A stretch of 64,000 nt of DNA from Paractinoplanes bogorensis (GTDB lineage: Bacteria > Actinomycetota > Actinomycetes > Mycobacteriales > Micromonosporaceae). The DNA is taken from contig NZ_JAHKKG010000006.1 of NCBI RefSeq assembly GCF_018829635.1, positions 310,001 through 374,000 of the forward strand, written 5' to 3'. Below are positions 1 through 8,210 of the stretch, in pieces. Under the pieces are notes generated by a model. The model saw nothing but the letters and a program-made list of their open reading frames with translations. It did no database searches and was not told the origin of the DNA. The translations under genes and the position numbers were made by a program. Each line of letters begins with the position of its first letter. Positions within the stretch are counted from its first letter, which is position 1.

Positions 1-1292
1 CCGTCGGCCAGGGCGTTGCCGAACGCCTCGCGGGTGGCCTCCGGGTTGCCCCAGTAGCCGCGGGCCACACTCGCGCTGCGCAGCCAGATCTCACCGATCC
101 GGTCGGCCGGCTGCGAGCGCCGGGTGGCCGGGTCGACGATCCGGACGTCGATGTCAGCCGGCGCCGTGCCACTGCTCACCAGGTGACGGACCGGTCCCTC
201 GTACGCCTCACCGACCGCGACCACCGTGTCCCGCTCGAGCTGATCGGCGTCGACTGCGGTGACCACCGGCGGGCGGCCCTCGACGGCCCCGCTGACGCTG
301 AGCGTGGCCTCGGCCATGCCGTAGCCCGGGCAGAGCGACTCGGGGCGCAGCCCGGCCGCCGCGAACCGGCGCGCGAACGCGTCCAGGGTGGCCGCCTGCA
401 CCGGCTCGGACCCGTTGACCGCCTGCGCCCAGCGGGACAGGTCGAGCCCGGCGATCTGCTCGTCGGTGACCCGCCGCGTGCACAGGTCGTAGGCGAAGTT
501 GGGCGCGGGGGAGATGCGGACGTCGTGCCGGTCGATCAGCCGCAGCCAGGTGTACGGGCGCTTGAGGAACGCCGTGGCCGACATCCCGACGCTGCACCCG
601 CCGACCGACAGCGGGGCCAGCAGCTGACCGATCAGCCCGAAGTCGTGGTACATCGGCAGCCAGCCGCCGACCCGCTCGCCCTCGGAGCCGCCCAGGATCT
701 CGTGGAACATCCGCAGGTTGTGCAGCAGGTTGGCGTGATCGACCACGACACCCTTGGGCGCGCTGGTCGAGCCCGACGTGTACTGCAGGAAAGCGATGGC
801 CGAGCCGTCGATCGCCGGCCGCTGCCAGTCGGCGGCCGGGCCGGGGGCCACGTCGTCGAAGGCCAGGCACGGCACGTGGGCCAGCTCGGACTCGGCCGCC
901 CACTCGCGGACCGGGCCGAGAGCCGCGGCATCGGTGAGGACCGCGGCGACCTCGGCGTTGCGGGCGATGCCGGCCAGCCGGTCGCGCTGCCGCCGATAGC
1001 CGTCGGGCAGCGGCGCCGGCACCGGGATCGCCCCGGCGTGCTGCACCCCGAGGAAGTTCTCGGCGAACACCGTGCCGGGCTCGTTCAGCACCAGCACCCG
1101 GTCGCCGGGCCGCACGGTGGCGGTCAGCCGGGCGCCGATCTGCCGGGCCCGGGCGGCCAGATCGGCCCAGGACACGGTCCGTACGGGCGCGGTGTCGTCC
1201 GCCGGGTCGGGGTCGAAGATCAGCGCCGGCCGGTCCGGGTGGATCGCCGCACGGTGCTGCAACAGGTCGACAAACGTCTCGTGATCGGGCAT
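1..1292 (-). CDS. fatty acyl-AMP ligase (FAAL-like adenylating enzyme), C-terminus beyond window
   Basis: ANL-superfamily adenylating enzyme that would activate a carboxylic acid, probably a fatty acid, as its acyl-AMP for loading onto a carrier protein. About 430 residues are visible and no stop is reached, so the C-terminal part lies beyond the window. Motifs in order: YTSGSTSAPKGV (A3 P-loop), MYHDFGLIG, which is the HDMGLIG-type motif typical of FAAL enzymes, NGSEPVQAATLDAF, YGMAEATLSVSG and RGYWGNPEATREAF. The ATG at 1292 is preceded by GGGGGA at good spacing. It is the last visible gene of a leftward operon. FAALs usually feed a PKS or NRPS, which suggests more biosynthetic genes to the left. 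The substrate cannot be read; a CoA ligase is the less likely alternative. Confidence 0.85.
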   Translation of the reverse strand, partial: MPDHETFVDLLQHRAAIHPDRPALIFDPDPADDTAPVRTVSWADLAARARQIGARLTATVRPGDRVLVLNEPGTVFAENFLGVQHAGAIPVPAPLPDGYRRQRDRLAGIARNAEVAAVLTDAAALGPVREWAAESELAHVPCLAFDDVAPGPAADWQRPAIDGSAIAFLQYTSGSTSAPKGVVVDHANLLHNLRMFHEILGGSEGERVGGWLPMYHDFGLIGQLLAPLSVGGCSVGMSATAFLKRPYTWLRLIDRHDVRISPAPNFAYDLCTRRVTDEQIAGLDLSRWAQAVNGSEPVQAATLDAFARRFAAAGLRPESLCPGYGMAEATLSVSGAVEGRPPVVTAVDADQLERDTVVAVGEAYEGPVRHLVSSGTAPADIDVRIVDPATRRSQPADRIGEIWLRSASVARGYWGNPEATREAFGNALAD

Positions 1293-1407
1293 CAGGCGTT
1301 CCCCCGCAGGTCGGTGACGTGCCGGACCAGCGTCGCGCCGGGTCCGGCGGGTGCATAAGACTCGATCGAGCGGGCAGTCGGCCTAGCCGAACAGGTATGC
1401 CGGTTCG

Positions 1408-2547
1408 TCACGACGTGTGCCATCCGCTCAGCCAGCCCTGGGCGACGCCGGCCAGGCCGACGGCCACCAGCGCCGCGCGATCGCCGGCGTCCAGCCGGTC
1501 GGCGTCCGGTTCGGCCAGGCCGGAGGCGATCCAGCTGCTCATCACGGCCTCGGCCAGGACGGCGCCGACCGTGGCCGGGGGCCAGATCCCGGCCGCCCCG
1601 CCGCGGCGCACCGTTACCGCGTCGGCGCCCAGCAGGTAGCCCGCGGCCCACACCTCGAGCGCGATCCGCCACGGCAGGTCCTGGGTCTCCATCAGGTTCT
1701 CGAAGCCGTCGAGCACGTCGCTCACGGCCACCCCGACCAGGCCGCAGTGGTCGGCCCAGTACCAGCCGAAGCCGTGCTCGACCGGTTCCCCGGTGCCGGG
1801 GCGCAGCGGGCGCAGCAGGCACCGGCTGCGGTGCATCTGCACGGTGTAGGCCAGCTTCTCGTCCGGCTCGACCCGGCGGCCCAGGGCGGCCTCGGCGCTC
1901 GCGCTGAACTGCCAGTAGTCGGCCGACAGCACCGGCGACGGCAGGAACACGGTGGCGTGGAACCGGCCCGGATGCCCGACGATGGTCGGATCGAACCGGT
2001 GGTCGACCAGGTGCGGCACGGTGCCGACGACCGGGATGCCGGCCTCCCGGCAGAACCGCACCACCATCTCGTCGTCGTCCTTGACCTCGTCCGGGATGTC
2101 CCGCAGGAAGTCGGCCAGCTCGCGGGCCAGGGCCACCGGCAGCACGAACCCCTGGGTCGGGGTCCACTCCGACTTCGACAGCGGCGCGAACGACCACCCG
2201 GCGATCGCCGCCCGGCGCACCAGGTAGGAGTTCTGCGGGCTGTCCCAGTGCGAGTAGAGCGAGATGCCGTGCCCGGGCCGCGAGCTGATCACCCGGTGCA
2301 GCTGGGTGGCGAACCCCGGGATCAGCACGATGTCGTCCTGCAGCACCAGGTGATGGGTGGCCCCGTCCTGGATGGACCGCCAGGCCACCTTCGCCGTCCG
2401 CAGCGGGCTGGGCACCCCGTCCGGGTCCGGATCGGTGACGACCCGGGCCTCCAGCGGGGCGCAGTCCCGCACCAGCGGCGGGATGCGCTCCCGCCGCCGC
2501 GGGTGGTGCATGATCGCCACGCTCAGCCGGATCTCGGCGGCCGTCAC
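1408..2547 (-). CDS. glycosyltransferase-like protein of unknown substrate
   Basis: Predicted 379-residue soluble protein. The N-terminus (LSVAIMHHPRRRERIPPLV) followed by HLVLQDDIVLIPGF near residue 65 looks like a GT-A nucleotide-sugar domain whose acidic QDD stands where a DxD metal site would be. A later acidic stretch, VKDDDEMVVRFCREAG, fits the region of an acceptor or catalytic acid. The C-terminal ~150 residues match nothing I recognise. GTG at 2547 was chosen because it overlaps the upstream stop as GTGA; the longer upstream reading is Arg/Pro-rich shadow sequence. It sits between an oxidoreductase and an acyl-AMP ligase gene, so a tailoring role in the same product is likely. Glycosyl transfer is inference from the fold pattern only. 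Confidence 0.5.
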   Translation of the reverse strand: MTAAEIRLSVAIMHHPRRRERIPPLVRDCAPLEARVVTDPDPDGVPSPLRTAKVAWRSIQDGATHHLVLQDDIVLIPGFATQLHRVISSRPGHGISLYSHWDSPQNSYLVRRAAIAGWSFAPLSKSEWTPTQGFVLPVALARELADFLRDIPDEVKDDDEMVVRFCREAGIPVVGTVPHLVDHRFDPTIVGHPGRFHATVFLPSPVLSADYWQFSASAEAALGRRVEPDEKLAYTVQMHRSRCLLRPLRPGTGEPVEHGFGWYWADHCGLVGVAVSDVLDGFENLMETQDLPWRIALEVWAAGYLLGADAVTVRRGGAAGIWPPATVGAVLAEAVMSSWIASGLAEPDADRLDAGDRAALVAVGLAGVAQGWLSGWHTS

Positions 2548-3575
2548 CGCGCTTCCGCGGTCGCGCGACCGGCCGGGACGACCGGCTCCCCGCCCAGGGC
2601 GGCCGACCGGTAGGCGGCCTCGATCAGCGCGGTCGTCGTGACCACCTCGCGCATCGGCCGGTCCCAGCCGGTGCCCGCGGCGACCAGACCGGCGAAGTCG
2701 GCGAACATGCCGCCGAACCACTCCTGGTGGGTCTGGTCCCGGGTCGGGGGAGTCAGGTCGGTCCGCTCGACGCGGCCGGCCGAGCGCACCTCGGCCACCC
2801 CGTCGTGCACGTCGGCCGTGCCGTCCGGGCCGGTCACCAGGTAGCGGTTGGACCGGGTGCCGCTGACCCAGCTGAGATCGATCTCGCACTCGCCGGTGGT
2901 GAACTCGAGGCTGATCCGGGCGGCCACGTCCATGCCGCCGGAGGCGTCACCGTCGGCCCACTGGGCGACGCACGACACCGTGCGGGGAGCCTCGCCGAAC
3001 AACCGGGTCGCCATGTACGCGCAGTGCGTCCCGTGGTCGAGCATGATCCCGCCGCGGGCCACCGACACGTCCCGGCGCCAGTCCGGCTGCCAGCCCGGCA
3101 CACCCCGCGCGTGCGAGTCCCGGGCGATCCGGAACGAGGCCCGCATCGGCCGGCCGATCCGCCCGTCGGCGACCGCCCCGGTCAGCACCCGCATCATCGG
3201 CGAGAAGCCGTAGTTGTGGGCCGGGTAGAGCAGCCGTCCCCGCTGCCCGGCCAGGGCGACCAGGTCGAGCGCCTCGTCGGTGTGCACGGCGACCGGCTTC
3301 TCGCAGATCACGTGCAGGCCCGCGGTCAGCGCGGCCCGCTCGACCTCGACGTGGTAGAGCGGCGGGGTGCAGATGTCGACCGCGTCGACCGACTCCGCGG
3401 CCAGCAGTTCGGGCAGCCCGGCGTACGTGGCCACCGTGGGGTCGATCTGCCGGGCCCGTTCGCGGCGCTGCGGCGACGGGTCCAGCACGGCGACCACCCG
3501 GCCGCCGGTGACCGTCCGGTAGGCGTGCAGCCGGCCCTCCCCGGCGGTGCCGAACCCGATGATGGCTGTCCTCAT
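2544..3575 (-). CDS. Gfo/Idh/MocA family NAD(P)-dependent oxidoreductase
   Basis: 343 residues, the normal length for the family. The N-terminal Rossmann motif is GFGTAGEG (residues 7-14). CEKP at 91-94 carries the conserved Glu-Lys pair, and GGIMLDHGTHC contains the Asp and His expected at the active site. Members oxidise or reduce a sugar or cyclitol hydroxyl. ATG at 3575 overlaps the aminotransferase stop as ATGA, and its own stop overlaps the next start as GTGA, so the three genes are translationally coupled. A dehydrogenase directly behind an aminotransferase fits a keto-sugar or keto-cyclitol to amine conversion, as in kanosamine or inosamine pathways; the actual substrate is unknown. 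Confidence 0.85.
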   Translation of the reverse strand: MRTAIIGFGTAGEGRLHAYRTVTGGRVVAVLDPSPQRRERARQIDPTVATYAGLPELLAAESVDAVDICTPPLYHVEVERAALTAGLHVICEKPVAVHTDEALDLVALAGQRGRLLYPAHNYGFSPMMRVLTGAVADGRIGRPMRASFRIARDSHARGVPGWQPDWRRDVSVARGGIMLDHGTHCAYMATRLFGEAPRTVSCVAQWADGDASGGMDVAARISLEFTTGECEIDLSWVSGTRSNRYLVTGPDGTADVHDGVAEVRSAGRVERTDLTPPTRDQTHQEWFGGMFADFAGLVAAGTGWDRPMREVVTTTALIEAAYRSAALGGEPVVPAGRATAEAR

Positions 3576-4942
3576 GCCGTCTCCTCCGTACCGGTCGTGG
3601 ATTGCGGTGCCACGCCGTCGATCAGCACGCGGCGGATGATCTCGACGGCCTCGTCGGCCAGTTCCGGGTCCACGGTCAGCGGCGGATAGAGACGCAGCGT
3701 GGTGCCGCCGGTCATCACCAGCACCCCGGCGTCGACCAGCTTCAGGAACGTCTCGCGGAAGGCGGGCTTGTCCAGCGGTGTCCGGGCCGCCTTGTCCGCC
3801 ACCAGCTCGATGCCGATCGCGAACCCGGCCCCGCGGACGTCGCCGACCAGCGGCGACTCGTCGACCAGGGGCTCCAGCGCGGCCAGCATCCCGGCCCCCA
3901 CCTTGGCCACCCGCGACGGCAGGTCCTCGTCGACCAGCACGTCGGTCACGGTGGCGACGGCCCGGCAGGCCAGCGGGAAGGCGCCGAAGCTGGACGAGCT
4001 CGCGCTCGGGTCGGAGAACGGCGCGGCCGCCATCAGCTCGGCGGTCGAGATGACCCCGGTCACCGGATAGCCGGCCCCCATGCCTTTGCCGACCGTCACG
4101 ATGTCCGGCCGGACCTCGTCCCGCATGTAGGCGAAAGGCTCTCCCGTACGCCCGAAGCCCGTCATCATCTCGTCCACGATGAGCAGCGCGTCGAACTCTC
4201 TCGCCACCGACGACAGCGCGTTCAGATAGCCCGGCGGCGGCACCACGTTGCCCGACCGCCCCTGCACCGGCTCGACGACCAGAGCCGCCAGCGCGCCGGT
4301 GGAGTTCTCCTTGATGGTGTCCCGCACGGTCTCGACACAGGCGTAACCGCAGCCGGGGAACGTCGTCTTGAGCGGACAGTGGTAGCAGTTCGCGTACGGC
4401 GCGCTGAAATAGCCCGACGGCAGCGGCCCGAGCCCGGCCCGCGCCCCGGCGGTGAGCGCCAGGCTGCCCAGCGTCTTGCCGTGGAACCCGCCCCAGAACG
4501 ACAGGAACTCGTGCTTGCCGGTGATCGACTTGGCCAGCCGCAGCGCCGCCTCGACCGCCTCGGTGCCGCCGCTGTAGAGCTGGATCCGGTCCAGCGGCGG
4601 CGGCAGGAACTCGCGCAGCGACTCGGCCATGGCCCGCCGCCCGGCCGACCCGAACGCCCCGGCCGGCGCCGTCGCCAGCTCGGCCGTGAGCGCGTCGATC
4701 AGGCGCTGGTTGGCGTGCCCGATCGAGTTGACGCCGCCGGCGCCCTGGAAGTCGATGATCTCGTTGCCGTCCACGTCGGTCAGGACCGCGCCCGACGCCG
4801 ACTGCACGCACAACTGCGACCAGAGCATCACGGCCTGCAGACCGGGCCCGATCACCTCCTGTTCGGCCGCCCAGTGCTCGGCGCCGAGCGGCCGGTCCGG
4901 GGCCCGTCCGAACCGCTGACCATCGCCTGAAATGTTTGCCAT
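3572..4942 (-). CDS. class III (GABA-type) PLP-dependent aminotransferase
   Basis: 456 residues. The fold-type I class III signature is clear: YSGGTEAVEAALRLAK (phosphate cup), VVEPVQGRSGN, LIVDEMMTGFGRTG with Asp257 against the pyridine nitrogen, and VTVGKGMGAGYP with Lys286 as Schiff-base lysine. A Cys-rich insert (YANCYHCPLKTTFPGCGYAC) resembles the one in 4-aminobutyrate aminotransferases. ATG at 4942 has GGAAAGG about 8 nt upstream; longer reading adds only Arg-rich shadow residues. It heads a leftward operon (aminotransferase, dehydrogenase, glycosyltransferase-like, acyl-AMP ligase). Substrate could be an amino acid or a keto sugar; operon context favours biosynthesis over GABA breakdown. 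Confidence 0.9.
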   Translation of the reverse strand: MANISGDGQRFGRAPDRPLGAEHWAAEQEVIGPGLQAVMLWSQLCVQSASGAVLTDVDGNEIIDFQGAGGVNSIGHANQRLIDALTAELATAPAGAFGSAGRRAMAESLREFLPPPLDRIQLYSGGTEAVEAALRLAKSITGKHEFLSFWGGFHGKTLGSLALTAGARAGLGPLPSGYFSAPYANCYHCPLKTTFPGCGYACVETVRDTIKENSTGALAALVVEPVQGRSGNVVPPPGYLNALSSVAREFDALLIVDEMMTGFGRTGEPFAYMRDEVRPDIVTVGKGMGAGYPVTGVISTAELMAAAPFSDPSASSSSFGAFPLACRAVATVTDVLVDEDLPSRVAKVGAGMLAALEPLVDESPLVGDVRGAGFAIGIELVADKAARTPLDKPAFRETFLKLVDAGVLVMTGGTTLRLYPPLTVDPELADEAVEIIRRVLIDGVAPQSTTGTEETA

Positions 4943-5124
4943 GGCACGCCTTTCCGGTGCGGTCCGTATGTCGCCGGTCGCCTCGACCGCCGGCCGCTCC
5001 CGTTCATGCTCGGGACCGGACCGGGGACGCGGGAGAGTCGAACGGGCCCGACGAATGGGCATGCCCGGACGGCGGGCACGTCTGGGCAGCGCGGTACCGG
5101 GCCGGGCCGGTTTAGCGTGGCGCC

Positions 5125-5910
5125 GTGAAGCACCTCATCGATGCCGCGGCGCAGGCCGCCGTGGACGCCGGCCGCGTGATCCGGCGCGCGTTCCGGGGCC
5201 CCGTCACGGTTTCCGCCAAGGGCGCGGCGCACGACGTCGTGACCGGGGCCGACCGGGCCGCGGAGGAACTGATCCGCTCGGCCCTGCTGGCGCTCTCTCC
5301 CCACTCGACGGTCATCGGCGAGGAGGGCGGCGCCGCGCCCGGCCGGGACGACGCCCCGGTGTGGGTGGTCGACCCGATCGACGGCACCTACAACTTCGTC
5401 CGGGGCATCCCGTTCTTCGCGGTGTCGATCGGCCTGCGGATCGGCGGCCGGACGGCCGGCGGGTGCGTCTACGACCCGGTGCACGACGAGCTCTTCACCG
5501 CGGCCGGCGACTCGGCCTGGCTCAACGGCACCCCGCTGCCGGCCCCGCCCGCCGCGGCCGGACCACCCCTGGTGCTGTGCGACATCCCCAACGCCGGGCG
5601 CCCGCCGCGGGCCGCCGAGACCGATCTGCTGGCCACCCTGCTGACCGAGGCCGCGGACGTACGGCGTCTCGGCTCCTCCGCCCTGGCTCTGGCCTGGGTG
5701 GCCGCGGGCCGGGCCGACCTGGCGGCCAACGCGGACGTCTACGACTGGGACACCGCGGCCGGCCGGGCACTGGTGACGGCGACCGGCGGCGGCTACCTGA
5801 GCCATCCCGACCCGTTGCCGACCACCCGTCAGGGCGCGTTCGTGGCCTGGACCGCGCCGCACGAGAAGCTCGGCCGGGCCGTCGGCGACTTTTTGAGGGA
5901 GATGTCGTGA
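5125..5910 (+). CDS. inositol monophosphatase / PAP phosphatase family protein
   Basis: 261 residues, normal for the Mg/Li-dependent IMPase superfamily. Metal ligands are visible: GEEGG (Glu66/67), WVVDPIDGTYNF (Asp83, Asp86, Thr88) and YDWDTAAG near the C-terminus. The family includes myo-inositol-1-phosphatase, histidinol phosphatase and CysQ-type 3'-phosphoadenosine-5'-phosphate (PAP) phosphatase. The stop overlaps the sulfotransferase start as GTGA. Sulfotransferases release PAP, which inhibits them, so PAP hydrolysis is an attractive role here; dephosphorylation of a cyclitol or sugar phosphate in the cluster is the main alternative. The start is GTG with a weak ribosome site, 182 bp from the divergent aminotransferase. 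Confidence 0.85.
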   Translation: MKHLIDAAAQAAVDAGRVIRRAFRGPVTVSAKGAAHDVVTGADRAAEELIRSALLALSPHSTVIGEEGGAAPGRDDAPVWVVDPIDGTYNFVRGIPFFAVSIGLRIGGRTAGGCVYDPVHDELFTAAGDSAWLNGTPLPAPPAAAGPPLVLCDIPNAGRPPRAAETDLLATLLTEAADVRRLGSSALALAWVAAGRADLAANADVYDWDTAAGRALVTATGGGYLSHPDPLPTTRQGAFVAWTAPHEKLGRAVGDFLREMS

Positions 5911-6629
5911 CCGACCAGCGTTTCGTGTTCATGGGCGGGCTGCACCGCAGCGGCACCACCCTGCTGGCCTCGCTGGCCGGCACGAATCCGTCCGTGGCCG
6001 GCTTCCGGCGGACCGGCGCCCCGATGGACGAGGGGCAATACCTGCAGACCATTTGCCCGTACGACGAACAGCACGGCGGCCCGGGCCGGTTCGCGTACAC
6101 GCCCGAGGCGCACATGACCGAGCACGACGAACTCGCCACCCCGGAGACCGCCCGCCTGCTGCGCGAACAGTGGGGCCGCTACCTCGACCCGGGCCGCCCG
6201 GTGGCGCTGGAGAAGTCGCCGCCCAACATGCTGCGGTTCCGGTTCTTCCAGCACCTGTTCCCGGGTTCCCGGTTCGTGCTGGTGCTGCGTCATCCGGTGG
6301 CCGTGGCCATGAGCACCCGCAAGTGGACGCCGGCGCTGACCGTACGGGAACTCGTCGAGCACTGGCTGTACGCCCAGGACCTGGCCGCGGCCGACGGCGC
6401 GCACCTGGACCAGCTGCTGACCGTCCGCTACGAGGAACTGATGGCCGACCCGGCCCGGGTGCTGGACGGGATCGCCGCCTTCGCCGGGATCGGGGCCGGC
6501 TTCCGCCTGGGCGAGCTGGACCGGGCGGCCGACGACCGCTACCTGCGGGCCTGGCGCCGCGGCCCGGCCGTCGACGACGACCTCGGCGACCTGACCGGCC
6601 GGATGGCCCGGTACGGATACTTCGTGTGA
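5907..6629 (+). CDS. PAPS-dependent sulfotransferase
   Basis: 240 residues, soluble. FMGGLHRSGTTLL (residues 8-20) is the 5'-phosphosulfate-binding loop, and SRFVLVLRHPVAVAMS (121-136) carries the Arg and Ser that bind the PAPS 3'-phosphate. YEELMADPARVLDGIAAF is the usual C-terminal signature. It should transfer sulfuryl from PAPS to a hydroxyl or amine of a small molecule or glycan. GTG at 5907 is coupled to the phosphatase stop. The gene closes with a stop 11 nt before the next start. It suggests a sulfated final product; the acceptor is unknown. Confidence 0.88.
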   Translation: MTDQRFVFMGGLHRSGTTLLASLAGTNPSVAGFRRTGAPMDEGQYLQTICPYDEQHGGPGRFAYTPEAHMTEHDELATPETARLLREQWGRYLDPGRPVALEKSPPNMLRFRFFQHLFPGSRFVLVLRHPVAVAMSTRKWTPALTVRELVEHWLYAQDLAAADGAHLDQLLTVRYEELMADPARVLDGIAAFAGIGAGFRLGELDRAADDRYLRAWRRGPAVDDDLGDLTGRMARYGYFV

Positions 6630-6640
6630 GAGGGGAACCG

Positions 6641-7348
6641 ATGTCCCGGCTGCTCATCGTGCACGGCACCGGCGGACCGCGGCGCAGCGACGCCTCGGTC
6701 CGCCTGGAGTGGATCACCTCGATCCAGGACGGCCTGATGCTGGCCGGCCACCCGGTCGCCGACCTCGACGTCGCGGTGGTGAACCTCGACGCCGCGGGCC
6801 GGGACTGGCCTCCGGCCGAAGGCGCCGATCCCCGGCTTCTGCGGCGCCTCTGGCAGAACGCCACCTTCGATTCCGAGCCCGGTCCCGAACCGGTCGGCTC
6901 CGACGCGCTGGCCGAGCGGCTGGCCTGGTCGCGCTACTTCTGCGGGCTGACCCCGGCCGAGCTGACCACCACGTTGGGCCGCGCTCAGGTCACCCCGGAC
7001 ATCCGGGCCGCGTTCACCCCGGACATCGGGATCGTGATCGGGCACTGCCTGGGCGGGGTCGCCGCCGCGGCCGCCCTGACCGAGCCTCTTCCCACTGTGC
7101 ACACACTGATCACCCTCGGGTCCCCGCACGCCGCGACCGGCGGCCCGTCGGGCGGCGGGACCACCTGGGTCGCCGTCACCGACGTGCAGGACACACTGGT
7201 GCTGGCGGCCGGCGCCGAACCGCCCGGCATCACCGAGAAGGTGTCGCTGGACTGCGATCCCCGGCTCCGGGGCGCCCGCAACTACCTGGCCTCGCCCGAG
7301 TTCGGCAAGGTCCTGGGCAGCGTGCTGGAGGTGGGCCGTTCGGCTTGA
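6641..7348 (+). CDS. alpha/beta-hydrolase-like protein with Cys in the nucleophile elbow
   Basis: 235 residues. The N-terminus LLIVHGTGGPRR is the strand and oxyanion turn of an alpha/beta hydrolase, and VIGHCLGGVAAAA (residues 132-144) is the nucleophile elbow with Cys136 where Ser is usual. LITLGSPHA follows, as in lipases and thioesterases. The start ATG is preceded by GAGAGGGG. Third gene of the phosphatase-sulfotransferase operon, so it may release, cyclise or transfer an acyl intermediate of the cluster. Cys nucleophiles are known in dienelactone hydrolases and some thioesterase domains. The catalytic His and Asp could not be placed with certainty. Confidence 0.65.
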   Translation: MSRLLIVHGTGGPRRSDASVRLEWITSIQDGLMLAGHPVADLDVAVVNLDAAGRDWPPAEGADPRLLRRLWQNATFDSEPGPEPVGSDALAERLAWSRYFCGLTPAELTTTLGRAQVTPDIRAAFTPDIGIVIGHCLGGVAAAAALTEPLPTVHTLITLGSPHAATGGPSGGGTTWVAVTDVQDTLVLAAGAEPPGITEKVSLDCDPRLRGARNYLASPEFGKVLGSVLEVGRSA

Positions 7349-7449
7349 AACCGCCCGGAGCATGTCCGGAACGAGACATGGTCCTGGCTGGGGACGGCCG
7401 CCGTCGGATTCGATGAATCGCGTACTCCCCGAGCGAGAGGAGCGCGGTC

Positions 7450-8127
7450 ATGACCGCGACGATCATCGAACCGCCCGTGCACCGCGAGTCGGACCGCCTG
7501 AGCATCGCCCTGGTGATGGGCAACGACATCCTCCGGGACGGCTTGGACGTGGCCCTGCGCGGCCTGTCCGTGGCCGGGCCGGTCCGCGCCTACCGCTCGA
7601 TGCACGAGCTGGCCGAGTCGACCGGCGAGCGACCGGACGTGCTCGTCGTCAACGCCGCCGACGGCATCGCGGGCATCGCGGCCGGCTCGCTGCTGGCCCC
7701 CGGCGCCAAGATTGTCATGCTGATCCACGACGCCCGGGCGGCCGAGGCGGTGCTGGCCGGCGGGGTCGTGGTCGACGGCTTCCTGCTCCAGCAAGACCTG
7801 TCCGGCCGCACCCTGGACAACGCACTGCGGGCGATCATGACCGGCGAGGTGCCGATGCCGGCCGTGCTGGCCCAGCAGCTCCTGGCCCAGGCGGGCATCC
7901 GGCGCGCCCCGGCCGCGCCGGCCCCGATCACGCTGACCCCGCGCGAGCACGAGACGCTGGTGCTGCTGGTCGAGGGGCTGAGCAACAAGCAGATCGCCCG
8001 GCGGCTCAAGATCTCCGACCACGGCGCGAAGCGTCTGGTGGCCGGGGTGCTGCTCAAGCTGGGCTCCACCAACCGGACGTCAGCCGTGGTCACGGCCATC
8101 CGCTCCGGACTGGTGGAGTGCGCTTAG
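7450..8127 (+). CDS. LuxR/NarL-type regulator with a degenerate receiver domain
   Basis: 225 residues. The N-terminal ~125 residues follow a receiver-like alpha/beta pattern, but the phospho-acceptor position reads VLVVNAADG (Asn68 instead of Asp), and of the usual acidic pair only Asp26 remains (MGNDILRDGL). The C-terminus is a LuxR helix-turn-helix: LTPREHETLVLLVEGLSNKQ through KLGSTNRTSAVVTAIRSGL. The protein is therefore probably not controlled by phosphorylation and may sense a ligand or partner. ATG has GAGAGGAG upstream. It follows the sulfotransferase operon after 100 bp and may regulate the cluster. An orphan response regulator acting constitutively is the alternative. Confidence 0.8.
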   Translation: MTATIIEPPVHRESDRLSIALVMGNDILRDGLDVALRGLSVAGPVRAYRSMHELAESTGERPDVLVVNAADGIAGIAAGSLLAPGAKIVMLIHDARAAEAVLAGGVVVDGFLLQQDLSGRTLDNALRAIMTGEVPMPAVLAQQLLAQAGIRRAPAAPAPITLTPREHETLVLLVEGLSNKQIARRLKISDHGAKRLVAGVLLKLGSTNRTSAVVTAIRSGLVECA

Positions 8128-8162
8128 CCCGTACGGGAAAATGCTCCTTCTGGTACGGAAAG

Positions 8163-8200
8163 AAGGTGGCCCCCGCCGATCAGCGGAGGCCACCTTTTCT
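8163..8200. terminator. hairpin terminator between convergent regulator genes
   Basis: AAGGTGGCC at 8163-8171 pairs with GGCCACCTT at 8188-8196, and T residues follow. It lies between two convergent LuxR-type genes (stops at 8127 and 8211) and could serve both strands. Confidence 0.8.
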
Positions 8201-8210
8201 GTGCCGTCTC

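Noticed and set aside
3602-4930. Long plus-strand frame opposite the aminotransferase
   Set aside because: Shadow frame: His/Arg/Gln-rich, and the minus strand carries full class III aminotransferase motifs.
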